Shown: positions 7,516-14,733 of the stretch, piece after piece | Numbering within the stretch: position 1 is the stretch's first letter | Layout: the number at the start of each line of letters is the position of its first letter | IMG/VR virus record: IMGVR_UViG_3300021171_000004 | Location: 1 to 64,000 of that record | Length of the DNA: 64,000 bases | Reading direction: 5' to 3' (one strand) | From: a virus | Position numbers and translations under genes: made by a program | Notes under the pieces: model-generated | What the model was told of the DNA's origin: nothing | The model's input: only the letters and a program-made list of their open reading frames with translations | Database searches by the model: none

Positions 7516-7941
7516 ATGCTCGTACTAGTCCCGTACGCTGATTTTATTGCTGTTGGTGGTGCCGCTGTCGCGGTTATTGCTCTGATTCACAGTCTAGCCA
7601 AGAAAGCCGGACCTGCGGGCGCTACTGGGCCGCAGGGGAAGCAAGGAATTCCCGGAGTCCAAGGTCCGATTGGCCCGCAGGGGCCAGCAGGAGTGGCCGG
7701 GGCGAAGGGCGACAAAGGCGATTCTGTGAAGGGTGCGGATGGGGCACCGGGTCGAGATGGGAAAGACGGGGCGTCTGTAAAAGGTGACAAGGGTGATAAA
7801 GGCGATAAAGGCGATTCTGTCAAAGGCGATAAGGGTGACTCCGTGAAGGGCGACAAAGGGGATAAAGGTGATTCCGTTGTCGGGCCCAAGGGTGATAAGG
7901 GAGACAAAGGCGATAAAGGGGACAAGGGCGATCACGCTTAA
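7516..7941 (+). CDS. Membrane-anchored collagen-like protein
   Basis: 141 aa. Residues 8-27 form a hydrophobic N-terminal anchor; from about residue 32 to the end the protein is Gly-X-Y repeats ([13 protein letters not shown], then [12 protein letters not shown]). Collagen-like stretches form trimeric rods and in phages usually occur in fibres or surface proteins; here the membrane anchor suggests display on the infected cell. The repeated GDKGDS units make the DNA internally repetitive. Confidence 0.85.
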   Translation: MLVLVPYADFIAVGGAAVAVIALIHSLAKKAGPAGATGPQGKQGIPGVQGPIGPQGPAGVAGAKGDKGDSVKGADGAPGRDGKDGASVKGDKGDKGDKGDSVKGDKGDSVKGDKGDKGDSVVGPKGDKGDKGDKGDKGDHA

Positions 7942-7947
7942 ATTTTA

Positions 7948-7962
7948 GTTCACAATGTGAAC
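7948..7962. promoter_or_regulatory. Dispersed palindrome, site 4 (centre AAT)
   Basis: Perfect GTTCAC-AAT-GTGAAC, 7 nt after the collagen-like stop codon. Confidence 0.8.
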
Positions 7963-8135
7963 AAACGAAGTCCTATAGGTAGGATGGGGTCTTTCATATC
8001 CCCCCGTGGCCGCATAAGGGTTCTTGCTGAGAATCTTTATGGGCGCGGGGCGCTATCGAGGCCGAAAGAGAATGGTATGACTGGACAGGGCCTGAAAAAC
8101 CCTGTCCCTATCCTAAAATTTTTCAGGAGAACAAA
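7963..8135 (+). other. Structured intergenic region with strong hairpin
   Basis: 173 bp without convincing coding. The hairpin GGACAGGG-(9 nt)-CCCTGTCC lies at 8083-8107, followed by an A/T-rich tract with TTTTT at 8120-8124. GC-rich segments upstream could also pair. It may be a terminator plus leader or a small RNA. A 60-codon frame across it has no coding style. Confidence 0.4.
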
Positions 8136-8321
8136 ATGAAAGTAAAGCGAGCGCAGAAATGGCTCCCTCAAGCACAAGTAGAAAAAGCATTTCACAAGGC
8201 GATTACATCTCTTCGAAATGTGCGCGGGTTTGTGAATCTCGAAGCCAAAGTAACTATCCGCGTTTACGATGCGACCGACCCGAACAAAGCGGTAATTTTG
8301 CAGAGCAAGCACGCGGTTTAA
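8136..8321 (+). CDS. Unknown basic protein, 61 aa
   Basis: AGGAGA precedes the ATG. Lys/Arg-rich helical N-terminus (KVKRAQKWLPQAQVEKAFHK) and a short beta C-terminal half. No family recognised. Confidence 0.6.
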   Translation: MKVKRAQKWLPQAQVEKAFHKAITSLRNVRGFVNLEAKVTIRVYDATDPNKAVILQSKHAV

Positions 8322-8322
8322 T

Positions 8323-8499
8323 ATGACAACACGAATTCACATAGTGAACTTCGGGCCCGATAAGGTCGAAGCGAGCGTAGAATCCACTAATATTACGTCC
8401 GCGCCAGAAGTAATTTGGCCCAACCAATATAAAGATTTTTACGTTTACGACAATCACGATATCGTGGTGAAAGAAATTCCGAACTCGAAGCCTGTATGA
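8323..8499 (+). CDS. Unknown protein, 58 aa
   Basis: ATG directly after the previous stop; TGA overlaps the next ATG. Palindrome site 5 forms codons 5-9. Polar sequence ending EIPNSKPV. No family recognised. Confidence 0.55.
   Translation: MTTRIHIVNFGPDKVEASVESTNITSAPEVIWPNQYKDFYVYDNHDIVVKEIPNSKPV
8335..8349. promoter_or_regulatory. Dispersed palindrome, site 5 (centre ATA)
   Basis: ATTCAC-ATA-GTGAAC (one mismatch), 13 nt after a start codon. Confidence 0.7.
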
Positions 8500-8666
8500 G
8501 TCGCTACCAATATTTCTGTAGTTTATGTTCAGGTTCAGTGACCAAACCCGAAACAGGCACGAGCACATCCAAATCAACCAAAGCGGGCCTTCACGGTTGG
8601 AAATGTAGTTCGTGCGGGGCAAAAGGCGTAAAAGTGATTCGCAAAATGAACAAGGACGGTGAGTGA
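8496..8666 (+). CDS. Small zinc-ribbon protein
   Basis: 56 aa with CSLC (residues 8-11) and CSSC (37-40), a classic two-knuckle zinc ribbon; basic C-terminus. ATGA overlaps at both ends with its neighbours support translation. Confidence 0.65.
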   Translation: MSRYQYFCSLCSGSVTKPETGTSTSKSTKAGLHGWKCSSCGAKGVKVIRKMNKDGE

Positions 8667-8836
8667 TGCGTGGAGACATTTTAGCCAGAGGCGCGGCCAG
8701 CGCGACTTTTCCTTCGAACAGCCATATTCCCCAGGACAAATGGGACTCCATATTCGGCAAACGTCCGCTAAATATCGCGAAGCCAGAGAAGAAAAATGAA
8801 ACTAAAAGAACGGCTCGCAAGCGCTCTTCAGAATAA
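8666..8836 (+). CDS. Unknown basic protein, 56 aa
   Basis: The ATG starts on the last base of the previous TGA. C-terminus KPEKKNETKRTARKR is strongly basic. Overlaps the next gene by 41 bp. Confidence 0.5.
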   Translation: MRGDILARGAASATFPSNSHIPQDKWDSIFGKRPLNIAKPEKKNETKRTARKRSSE

Positions 8837-9056
8837 TAGTCTTCTTGGTCTGTACAGGCTGTTTGGTGGACTTAGCGAGTTCTGGGCGTTCATATTCGGA
8901 GCGGCCACTATTTATCTCGCGTTAAAAGGAAAGCTCGACGGAAATTTTGCTTTAGCTGTGACCGCGATTACAGGAATTCTTACGGCTCACGACGCTTTGG
9001 ATGATTGGCACAGCCGACACAGAAGAGACCAACAAGACCCAAATAATGCCAGTTGA
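8796..9056 (+). CDS. Holin-like small membrane protein
   Basis: 86 aa with two predicted membrane segments (residues 28-44 and 50-64), a cytoplasmic helix before and a charged tail after (DDWHSRHRRDQQD). This is the topology of class II holins and it lies 1.7 kb from the endolysin. Assignment rests on topology only. Confidence 0.5.
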   Translation: MKLKERLASALQNNSLLGLYRLFGGLSEFWAFIFGAATIYLALKGKLDGNFALAVTAITGILTAHDALDDWHSRHRRDQQDPNNAS

Positions 9057-9855
9057 ACTGTACCATCAAATCCCGCCCGATCCCCCGGGGAGCCCTGTGA
9101 AGAATTTCTATATCGAAGCTGTCATTGTTTGCCGTGAGTACGATGATTTTTTGCGGAGTACGCTTCCGCACAATAAACAACTTTTCGACCGAGTAGTTGT
9201 GGTCACATCTCCAGAGGATAAAAAGACGCAGAAATTGTGCGAATTTTATCATGTGGAGTGTGTCCAAACTGACGCGCTCGGTACGAAGCAGAAAAAGTTT
9301 TGCAAAGGCGCGGGCGTAAACGAAGGACTTGCCCGGCTTTCGAAAAAAGGCTGGGTTTTGCATCTCGACGCCGATATCTGGTTGCCGCCACAAACCAGAA
9401 TTTTGCTCGAACAGGCCCAGTTAGACGAGAAAATGATTTATGGAATTGACCGATTCAACGTCCGTGGCTATTCCAAATGGGAAAAATTTCTAAAGCGCCC
9501 TGTTTTGCAGCACGAATGCGGGTCCTACATCCATCTCGATAATTCTTTCCCAGTAGGAACCCGAGTGATGCAAAGTCACATGCATGGGTACGTACCAATC
9601 GGTTTTTTCCAACTGTGGTGTCCCGCGGTTTCTGGAATTAACAAATATATCGAAGGCCACGCAGACGCGGGCAAGGAAGATATTCTTTTTTCATGGCAAT
9701 GGCCGCGAGCCTCGCGAGGATTCATTCCGGAAATAGTCGCCTATCATCTCGAAAGCGAGGATTCAGGTTTTGGGAAAAACTGGGCAGGCAGGAAAACTTC
9801 ACAGTTTGAGCACGTTTCCTGGATACGAAAAATTCTAAGGTGGTTCACAAAGTGA
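9046..9855 (+). CDS. Glycosyltransferase, GT-A type
   Basis: 269 aa. ATG at 9046 is chosen because it overlaps the upstream stop; an in-frame ATG at 9001 exists. IEAVIVCREYDDFL resembles a GT-A N-terminal strand and WVLHLDADIWLP carries the metal-binding DxD in its usual place. It probably transfers a nucleotide-sugar residue to a phage or host surface component. Another glyco/methyl cassette is at 25.9-28.8 kb. Confidence 0.7.
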   Translation: MPVELYHQIPPDPPGSPVKNFYIEAVIVCREYDDFLRSTLPHNKQLFDRVVVVTSPEDKKTQKLCEFYHVECVQTDALGTKQKKFCKGAGVNEGLARLSKKGWVLHLDADIWLPPQTRILLEQAQLDEKMIYGIDRFNVRGYSKWEKFLKRPVLQHECGSYIHLDNSFPVGTRVMQSHMHGYVPIGFFQLWCPAVSGINKYIEGHADAGKEDILFSWQWPRASRGFIPEIVAYHLESEDSGFGKNWAGRKTSQFEHVSWIRKILRWFTK

Positions 9856-9857
9856 AT
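9843..9857. promoter_or_regulatory. Dispersed palindrome, site 6 (centre AAA)
   Basis: GTTCAC-AAA-GTGAAT (one mismatch); it contains the TGA stop of one gene and the GTG start of the next. Confidence 0.75.
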
Positions 9858-10298
9858 TTAAGTGAACGGCCCGTAAACGGGCAATTGAAACACAAAATCG
9901 GCTCTGTCGAAATAAATGTCGATAACAAGGCGGGATGGGAAGACTACGATTTCGGAATGTATCTGGGAGATTATGTTCGAACTGTTCGACAAGAGCGCGA
10001 ACAATTAATTCAAAAATGTCGCGAAGCCGGAGCAAGAATGCTCCATCCGAACGATGGGTGGGTTGGCCGCGATAATGGAAAGCCGGTCGCGCTTCGGAGT
10101 ACCTATCCAGATTTTAATGACAATCCTAAAGTGGGGGATTTAATCGCGCTTGGATTCAGCATTAAAGATATAGATTTGTTTCGCGTAGTCGCGAAGGACG
10201 GAAATACGTACGCACTAGAGTTTTTTAGTTCACTTATTGAACAACCGTCTCTCGAAACTACTTTGGATAAACTTCTGAAGATTATCAAAAGATGGTAA
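9852..10298 (+). CDS. Unknown protein, 148 aa
   Basis: GTG in a GTGA overlap inside palindrome site 6; another GTG lies at 9840. A globular protein with beta-rich centre; palindrome site 7 is inside its 3' part. No family recognised. Confidence 0.6.
   Translation: MNLSERPVNGQLKHKIGSVEINVDNKAGWEDYDFGMYLGDYVRTVRQEREQLIQKCREAGARMLHPNDGWVGRDNGKPVALRSTYPDFNDNPKVGDLIALGFSIKDIDLFRVVAKDGNTYALEFFSSLIEQPSLETTLDKLLKIIKRW
10228..10242. promoter_or_regulatory. Dispersed palindrome, site 7 (centre TTA)
   Basis: GTTCAC-TTA-TTGAAC (one mismatch) within the 148-aa gene. Confidence 0.65.
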
Positions 10299-10307
10299 GA
10301 GGGGCCC

Positions 10308-10604
10308 ATGGAATCGCGAATCTTGACAGAAGCCGAGATTGCGATTTGCGTGTGGAACTGTAAATCCTACGCCTATGATTTTAAAGCCATCCGTGGAAAA
10401 TGTGCGAACCCGCAATGCAAGTATCCATTGTCCGCGCTTACAGAGAATTTCTATTCGCACGAAGTAAGCGGTAAGGTTTGCGATCTCTGCCATACCATGG
10501 AAGATGCTGTTCGCCAGCAAACCGGACTCCGGGCCGCGCACGAAAATTGGAAAAAAGAACAGGAATCCAAAAAGAAGATCCTCGATAATAACAGGTACCT
10601 ATAA
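10308..10604 (+). CDS. Zinc-finger-like protein, 98 aa
   Basis: Cysteines in CANPQC (residues 32-37) and CDLC (60-63) are consistent with one zinc site, followed by a charged helix (ENWKKEQESKKK). GGGGCCC precedes the ATG. Unknown function; nucleic-acid binding is plausible. Confidence 0.6.
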   Translation: MESRILTEAEIAICVWNCKSYAYDFKAIRGKCANPQCKYPLSALTENFYSHEVSGKVCDLCHTMEDAVRQQTGLRAAHENWKKEQESKKKILDNNRYL

Positions 10605-10614
10605 AGGAGCCAGT

Positions 10615-10905
10615 ATGACAGAAAATGCCTCCACGTCAATGTTCGTAGAAGCAGAAAAAGCTGTTACGGATGTCGTAGCAAAAGTAGAAAACGAAGTCGG
10701 CAAAGTAGAGTACGTAACCGCCGAAGAATTTGAAAAACTTGTAGCCGAAGAAGAAAAAATAGTTGCGGAAGCCACAAAAATCGAGCATGTGGTTGTTCAG
10801 GAAGTGAAACAGGCCGTTGCGAACGTAGAAGTCGCTGCCGAAAGTTTTGTCCGGAAAAATATTGATGTTAGGGTCGGTTCGAGCCACATCAAAAATCCCG
10901 GCTAG
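10615..10905 (+). CDS. Helical acidic protein ending in KNPG
   Basis: 96 aa. The start follows AAAGGAG. Residues 10-80 form a long acidic Val/Glu/Lys amphipathic helix (EAEKAVTDVVAKVENEVGK) and the C-terminus is SHIKNPG, a tail shared with several small proteins in this window. Possibly a virion accessory or head-completion protein. Confidence 0.6.
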   Translation: MTENASTSMFVEAEKAVTDVVAKVENEVGKVEYVTAEEFEKLVAEEEKIVAEATKIEHVVVQEVKQAVANVEVAAESFVRKNIDVRVGSSHIKNPG

Positions 10906-10982
10906 GTCTCGTAACGTACGGGTACCCAGAGCGTACGAGGGGTTTCCCCCGGTTTAACCTAGGCGTGAGCCGAAAAGCCGGG

Positions 10983-10988
10983 TATAAT
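10983..10988 (+). promoter_or_regulatory. -10 box upstream of tRNA
   Basis: TATAAT 4 nt before the mature tRNA 5' end. No convincing -35 box at 16-18 bp, so the assignment is tentative. Confidence 0.35.
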
Positions 10989-10992
10989 CTTA

Positions 10993-11068
10993 TGGCCTGT
11001 GGTCCAACGGGCAGGACGCGAAACTGTTAATTTCGACGGTGAAGGTTCGAATCCTTCCGGGCCAGCCA
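10993..11068 (+). tRNA. tRNA-Asn (GTT)
   Basis: 76 nt folding as a full cloverleaf: acceptor TGGCCTG/CGGGCCA with one G-U pair, D stem GTCC/GGAC, anticodon stem CGAAA/TTTCG with loop CTGTTAA (anticodon GTT), T stem GAAGG/CCTTC with loop TTCGAAT, discriminator G and an encoded CCA. It lies next to the integrase operon, where an attachment site would be expected, but the tRNA is intact. Confidence 0.93.
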
Positions 11069-11159
11069 TTCACTTTTTCCGAACCGGAACCTTAATCGGA
11101 ATCGCCACGGACGGGTATTTCAAATTTAGGTACGCCTGAAACAGCATTGCTTGTAGCAT
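11069..11159. other. Gap between tRNA and integrase operon
   Basis: 91 bp without coding. As it lies between a tRNA and a tyrosine recombinase operon it is the natural place for attP, but no core or arm repeats can be identified by eye. Confidence 0.25.
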
Positions 11160-11375
11160 TTATAGCTCCCCCGAAGATACACGAACAAGAAAATCACCAG
11201 ACGGAATTATTCGGCCCTCATGTCTTCGCAAGCAAACAAAGCCCGCAGCTAACAAAGCCTCGAACGCTTCCGTAATTGTACGAGCGTCCGATAGAAAGTT
11301 GTAGCGCACAAAATACAGGTCTTTGGTTTTCTTCGAAAGTTGCGTGACGGAAACAGTCCATTGTTTTTCGGGCAT
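11160..11375 (-). CDS. Unknown protein, 71 aa, last gene of integrase operon
   Basis: ATG overlaps the integrase TGA. Compact alpha/beta composition (TVSVTQLSKKTKDLYFVRY, then AFEALLAAGFVCLRR), possibly a small winged-helix or excisionase-like regulator, but that is only suggested by size and position. Confidence 0.55.
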   Translation of the reverse strand: MPEKQWTVSVTQLSKKTKDLYFVRYNFLSDARTITEAFEALLAAGFVCLRRHEGRIIPSGDFLVRVSSGEL

Positions 11376-11932
11376 CAGAATATTGACATCAGGGCATCGT
11401 GTGTTTTTTCCGCGACTTCGGCATCGTTTAGATGAACGTACTTCATAGTCGAGCTAATCGAAGCGTGCCCGAGTCTTTGTTGAACCACCGCTAGGTTCAC
11501 ATTCGCACGAATCAAATGGGTAGCTATCGAGTGCTTTAAGCTGTGTGGTCCGAAATTGATTCCAGCTTTTCGTGCGTGTTTGTGAAAAATAAAATTGAAT
11601 GATTTCGGATGCAAGGTCCCACCCTTCGCGCTCGGAAATAGCGCGTCTCCCGCATCCGTAGGGCGAACTCTCATCCAATCCCGGAGCCCCCTCTCCAAAT
11701 TTAAGAGTGGTTCGCCCTTATGATTTTCCAAGGGTTGAAGTGTGTGTTTTGAACCTTTCAACCGTTTGATCGAAAGCGCACCGTCAATAATATCAGTTGT
11801 CCGTAGCGCCGTGACTTCCCCAGCGCGAAGGCCGTGACGGTACGCACACAAAATCAAAAGCCAGTCCCGCAGGGACTCAGCACGAGCGATTTTCAGGACG
11901 GACAAAAGTTCAGACGGTTGCAGATAGTTCAT
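11375..11932 (-). CDS. Minimal tyrosine recombinase/integrase
   Basis: 185 aa from ATG 11932, which overlaps the previous gene by 23 bp; a longer frame would run across that gene. It is essentially only the catalytic domain: R36 in HGLRAGE, PHSLKHSIATHL (H130, K133 in place of the usual Arg, H134), LGHAS (H156) and nucleophile Y165 in STMKYVHL. The N-terminal core-binding domain is missing or very short. Expected to perform site-specific recombination in establishing or leaving lysogeny. The HxxK variant of the normally HxxR box is the odd point. Confidence 0.85.
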   Translation of the reverse strand: MNYLQPSELLSVLKIARAESLRDWLLILCAYRHGLRAGEVTALRTTDIIDGALSIKRLKGSKHTLQPLENHKGEPLLNLERGLRDWMRVRPTDAGDALFPSAKGGTLHPKSFNFIFHKHARKAGINFGPHSLKHSIATHLIRANVNLAVVQQRLGHASISSTMKYVHLNDAEVAEKTHDALMSIF

Positions 11933-12167
11933 CAGAGTTTTCCTTTTTCGGACGTTCGCCCTCACCTGGCGTGAAGCCATCCGGGTCATTGTTGAGAGCG
12001 TACGAACCTTTGCATTCAAGATGCATGTACCAATCTTGCCAGTCGCCCTGCCACATTCCTTTGAAATGATAGCAGGTTTCTCCTGTTTCAATTTTTTGGT
12101 AGCACCATTCGCAGCGATGCGGTTTTCTCGCTTGGAGGTTTTTTCCTTCTCCGAAATCGCTCATCAC
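11910..12167 (-). CDS. Cys-rich small protein, 85 aa
   Basis: Contains KPHRCEWCYQKIETGETCYHF and HLECKGSYA, a zinc-knuckle pattern (CxxC, C, C). ATG overlaps the previous stop region; the 3' end overlaps the integrase start. Possibly a DNA-binding partner of the integrase, inferred from position only. Confidence 0.65.
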   Translation of the reverse strand: MMSDFGEGKNLQARKPHRCEWCYQKIETGETCYHFKGMWQGDWQDWYMHLECKGSYALNNDPDGFTPGEGERPKKENSDELSATV

Positions 12168-12367
12168 GAACTCCTAGGATGCGAACTACTCATAAGTTCT
12201 ACGTTCGCGCCATCGTAAAAATCTTTCAGCGAATCGGTCCAATATTCAATCACGTCCGAATCAATCGGTTGTCCGTATTTGAACTGAATCAGGATTTCTT
12301 CACTGCCGGGATTTATTCCAGCGGACTTTTCACCACACCAAGAAATATAGAATTTCAGCCAAGTCAT
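12164..12367 (-). CDS. Unknown acidic protein, 67 aa
   Basis: ATGA overlaps at both ends within the integrase operon. MTWLKFYISW start, acidic middle, Ser-rich tail. No family recognised. Confidence 0.55.
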   Translation of the reverse strand: MTWLKFYISWCGEKSAGINPGSEEILIQFKYGQPIDSDVIEYWTDSLKDFYDGANVELMSSSHPRSS

Positions 12368-12552
12368 ACAGTCATCCCTTCTTCACGCTGTTTTTCGTAC
12401 AGACGAATGTATTCTTTTATTTTAGGCGAGAAACAAAGCATTGCGCCGAGTTGTTTTGTGGTGCCGTGCGGAACGTCTCCGAACGTTTCTGAGTATTTAA
12501 CCCAGCATTCGTGCAGAGTTTCCGCCAATCGAATTAATCCTTCGTCTTTCAT
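12364..12552 (-). CDS. Unknown helical protein, leaderless first gene of integrase operon
   Basis: 62 aa from ATG 12552 (MKDEGLIRLAET), which lies 7 nt after the -10 box; an in-frame ATG at 12561 would overlap the promoter. Mostly helical and charged. As the first gene under an operator-covered promoter it could be a regulator, but no helix-turn-helix is evident. Confidence 0.55.
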   Translation of the reverse strand: MKDEGLIRLAETLHECWVKYSETFGDVPHGTTKQLGAMLCFSPKIKEYIRLYEKQREEGMTV

Positions 12553-12559
12553 ACGAAGC

Positions 12560-12588
12560 ATGTTCACATAGTGAATTAAGGTTGTCAA
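12560..12588 (-). promoter_or_regulatory. Integrase operon promoter with operator
   Basis: TTGACA (12588-12583), 17-bp spacer, GAACAT (12565-12560). Palindrome site 8 starts exactly 6 bp after the -35 box and its right arm forms most of the -10 box. Confidence 0.7.
12562..12576. promoter_or_regulatory. Dispersed palindrome, site 8 (centre ATA)
   Basis: GTTCAC-ATA-GTGAAT (one mismatch) covering spacer and -10 of the integrase operon promoter. Confidence 0.8.
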
Positions 12589-12771
12589 GTGTTTTTTCGT
12601 ATGTAAACACAAAAAGGCCAGCGCCCAGTTACAACTCCTTGGCCCCACTAACAAACATAGTGTACGAAAACTGTTTTTAGCCGTCTGTCCACTTTTGCAC
12701 ACCTTTTAGTTTATTTTTGTTTGCCTCCGAACGGAGCCATGAAGTAATAGTACTCCAATAGGAGCAAATCA

Positions 12772-13071
12772 ATGAGCGATTTTGGGCCCGCTTCGGGCAA
12801 CGGCCAGTTAAACGAATCTTCGCCCGCCTCGGTTGTATTTTTAGAAGTGCATACACAGGGACCTGTGACCAGCGCAATTTCTTCTGGTGTTCCGGGTGGC
12901 CTTAGCGGAAACGCTTCGGGACTCAACAATTTAGGTCCTGGCGATACCGCAGGCTCGAACTCTACCGCGTACGGGACCGTTTCAAATGGATCCGCAGTGG
13001 CTCCAGTGTTTACAAATTTTCAAAATAGTCTTGTGCCGAATGTGATGTTCCGGCTCAAGAACCCAGGATAA
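12772..13071 (+). CDS. Small Gly/Ser/Asn-rich protein ending in KNPG
   Basis: 99 aa after AGGAG. Low-complexity beta-like sequence (SGVPGGLSGNASGLNNLGPG) ending MFRLKNPG. The C-terminal pattern matches the protein at 23934 (LLFRNPA). Probably a virion or decoration protein; the function is inferred from composition only. Confidence 0.55.
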   Translation: MSDFGPASGNGQLNESSPASVVFLEVHTQGPVTSAISSGVPGGLSGNASGLNNLGPGDTAGSNSTAYGTVSNGSAVAPVFTNFQNSLVPNVMFRLKNPG

Positions 13072-13076
13072 AAAAT

Positions 13077-13346
13077 ATGAGCGTCGATCTCGGTCCAGCT
13101 TCAAACACAGGTGTCCTGTTCGCAGGACAAACTTCTTCAATCGAAGTTCATGTGGGCAACCCTCCGTCCGTGAATCTCGGAAATATTCAAACGGGCGTCG
13201 ATCCCTTGCCGCCTTCTGCGGCTCCCTACATTGACCCGGGCCAAGTAGGAACAAATATCACGGGCAACGCAGTAGTTCCCATCAACAAAACTATCGTTTT
13301 TACGGGTGCACCAGGAACTACGCAGACTATTGCAAATCCAGCTTAA
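13077..13346 (+). CDS. Small Pro/Gly-rich protein ending in NPA
   Basis: 89 aa, 5 nt after the previous gene, beginning MSVDLGPASNTG, which echoes MSDFGPASGNG of its neighbour, so the two look like diverged tandem paralogs. It ends TIANPA. No known family. Confidence 0.55.
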   Translation: MSVDLGPASNTGVLFAGQTSSIEVHVGNPPSVNLGNIQTGVDPLPPSAAPYIDPGQVGTNITGNAVVPINKTIVFTGAPGTTQTIANPA

Positions 13347-13350
13347 CGCA

Positions 13351-13365
13351 CTTCACATTGTGAAC
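13351..13365. promoter_or_regulatory. Dispersed palindrome, site 9 (centre ATT)
   Basis: CTTCAC-ATT-GTGAAC (one mismatch), 5 nt after a stop codon. Confidence 0.75.
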
Positions 13366-13405
13366 TGCCCGATTTGAAAATTTTAGCAACAAAAAGAGAA
13401 ACACA

Positions 13406-13825
13406 ATGAAGAATCCAAAAACATGGGCTGGAGCCACTCCCTATAATCATAGCGGTAAAGTGGACCACAGTTCCAGTGGCCGAAGCGAAGGCGCTTCAAG
13501 CAATTCCCGCGGGCACGCGCATCCAACTAAATCATGGAAAGGCGCTACGTCCATGGGCTATAGCAAGCCGACTGCGGACTCCGAAGCTCTGGACCCGATC
13601 CCGGGCAGCACGAACACGCATCCTTTGCTCCAAGTGAAGGAATCCACTGCGAGTCCTGCGTATGGTCCGGGCGCTTCGATGATCGGCGCTCCGAAAACTG
13701 GAGCAAAAACATTTGGCGCGGATCCCAAAGAAAGTATGCCTAAGCCTTGGCACAAGCGTGGGTACGATATGGCAGGCGGGCATGGTGTCGCCACAGGCAT
13801 GGGAACTGCTCGCAAAAGGCCGTAA
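13406..13825 (+). CDS. Low-complexity protein, 139 aa
   Basis: Rich in Gly, Ser, Pro, His and Lys, with repeated KxWxGAT motifs (KTWAGATPY, KSWKGATSM). Apparently disordered. ATG follows AGAGAAAC. Possibly packaged in the virion; unknown. Confidence 0.55.
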   Translation: MKNPKTWAGATPYNHSGKVDHSSSGRSEGASSNSRGHAHPTKSWKGATSMGYSKPTADSEALDPIPGSTNTHPLLQVKESTASPAYGPGASMIGAPKTGAKTFGADPKESMPKPWHKRGYDMAGGHGVATGMGTARKRP

Positions 13826-13827
13826 TC

Positions 13828-13956
13828 ATGCCGCTCAAAGGAGCCCGTTATCGATGGAAATCATACCCATCGGGCGAGAAGGTTCGCTTGGCATTCAATA
13901 AATCAGGAAAAGTCGTAGAAGTCAAGAAACCGGGTAAGCCTGCGCACAAAGTCTAA
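13828..13956 (+). CDS. Basic 42-aa protein
   Basis: Starts 2 nt after the previous stop. Beta-hairpin-like, very basic (MPLKGARYRWKSYPSGEK, then KVVEVKKPGKPAHKV). Candidate nucleic-acid-binding peptide. Confidence 0.5.
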   Translation: MPLKGARYRWKSYPSGEKVRLAFNKSGKVVEVKKPGKPAHKV

Positions 13957-13985
13957 TTGACTTTCCGCCCTAACCATGCTATGCT
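13957..13985 (+). promoter_or_regulatory. Sigma70-like promoter, plus strand
   Basis: TTGACT, 17-bp spacer, TATGCT. Expected start near 13992, followed by AAGAAGG. Confidence 0.65.
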
Positions 13986-14006
13986 AAGTTTCCAAAGAAG
14001 GTTATA

Positions 14007-14098
14007 CGTGGGAACGAAAATGTCCGCGTTGTGGATTAACCTTGCGTAAGAAAACGGGCGAAGTGATTAGGTGTATCTGTGGGTGGTGGTGGAGATGA
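14007..14098 (+). CDS. Zinc-ribbon peptide with apparent ACG start
   Basis: A 30-residue frame with CPRCG and CICG ending GWWWR; its TGA overlaps the next ATG (ATGA), which supports translation. No ATG, GTG or TTG exists between the upstream in-frame TAA (13986) and the first Cys. ACG at 14007 follows AAGAAGG by 6 nt and is the best start candidate. A sequencing error is the alternative. Confidence 0.4.
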
Positions 14099-14307
14099 GT
14101 TACGAACCGAGCAGACTCTTAGCAAATATACCGCTCGAAGAATACTACGTACAATTCGGATACGACGGCCATCTTCATATTGTGGACGACCAAAAACGTG
14201 CAAAAGAATTGTTCGAAAAGCAACTTCTAAATTTGAAAGCCGTGCCCGAATTTGGAAAAGATTGCTATGCTTGGGTGAGTAACAGACATCGTGATCGTCG
14301 AGATTAA
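14095..14307 (+). CDS. Unknown protein, 70 aa
   Basis: ATG at 14095 chosen for the ATGA overlap. Alpha/beta sequence with a helix KRAKELFEKQLLNLK. No family recognised. Confidence 0.6.
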   Translation: MSYEPSRLLANIPLEEYYVQFGYDGHLHIVDDQKRAKELFEKQLLNLKAVPEFGKDCYAWVSNRHRDRRD

Positions 14308-14533
14308 CACCGATTCGACTGTGTGGTCTGCCGTAAAGCACGCACTCCGCGAAGCAGGCTACAAATATTTTCTACAAGAACAGCTTTACAGCCCGAACAA
14401 AACTCTTTTTGTGGAACCGCGAGCCATGGAGCCCGAAGGCGGAAAACTTTCGCATGGTCTTCTAGTTTACCAAGGCGGCGCGATTGTGGATTCGCACGTT
14501 CAGGAAGTGTACTCAGAGGAAATTCAAAAGTGA
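14291..14533 (+). CDS. Unknown protein, 80 aa
   Basis: GTG start inside the previous gene's 3' end; the stop overlaps the next GTG (GTGA). Begins MIVEINTDSTVWSAVKHAL. No family recognised. Confidence 0.55.
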   Translation: MIVEINTDSTVWSAVKHALREAGYKYFLQEQLYSPNKTLFVEPRAMEPEGGKLSHGLLVYQGGAIVDSHVQEVYSEEIQK

Positions 14534-14733
14534 AACTATGGACTACCTGTACACATTGTGCCGAAACAGTACAGGGTGAAAGAACCTATTACACGGGCGG
14601 ATATTTCGATACGTACGAAAAACACGAATGCGGCCCAGAACCTAATTTGACTGTCGCCCAGCATGTAACGTACAAACCAGTGCCTCTACAAGAGCCACAG
14701 AAGGTGAACGATGCCGTCGATCAAGAAAAGTGA
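14530..14733 (+). CDS. Small Cys-containing protein, 67 aa
   Basis: GTGA overlap with the previous gene. CTHC (residues 7-10) and a later HEC form a partial zinc-site pattern. Overlaps the next gene by 23 bp. Confidence 0.55.
   Translation: MKLWTTCTHCAETVQGERTYYTGGYFDTYEKHECGPEPNLTVAQHVTYKPVPLQEPQKVNDAVDQEK

Noticed and set aside
7587-7935. Two minus-strand frames of 112-113 codons
   Set aside because: They are antisense to the collagen-like Gly-X-Y repeats, and their periodic SPLSPL patterns come from the repeat.
7957-8139. 60-codon frame after the collagen-like gene
   Set aside because: No ribosome-binding site, crosses a strong hairpin and overlaps the next start; the region looks structured and non-coding.
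10906-10960. Terminator after the 96-aa gene
   Set aside because: CGTACG repeats and GGGG/CCCC can pair, but there is no T-run and no stable single hairpin; left uncalled.
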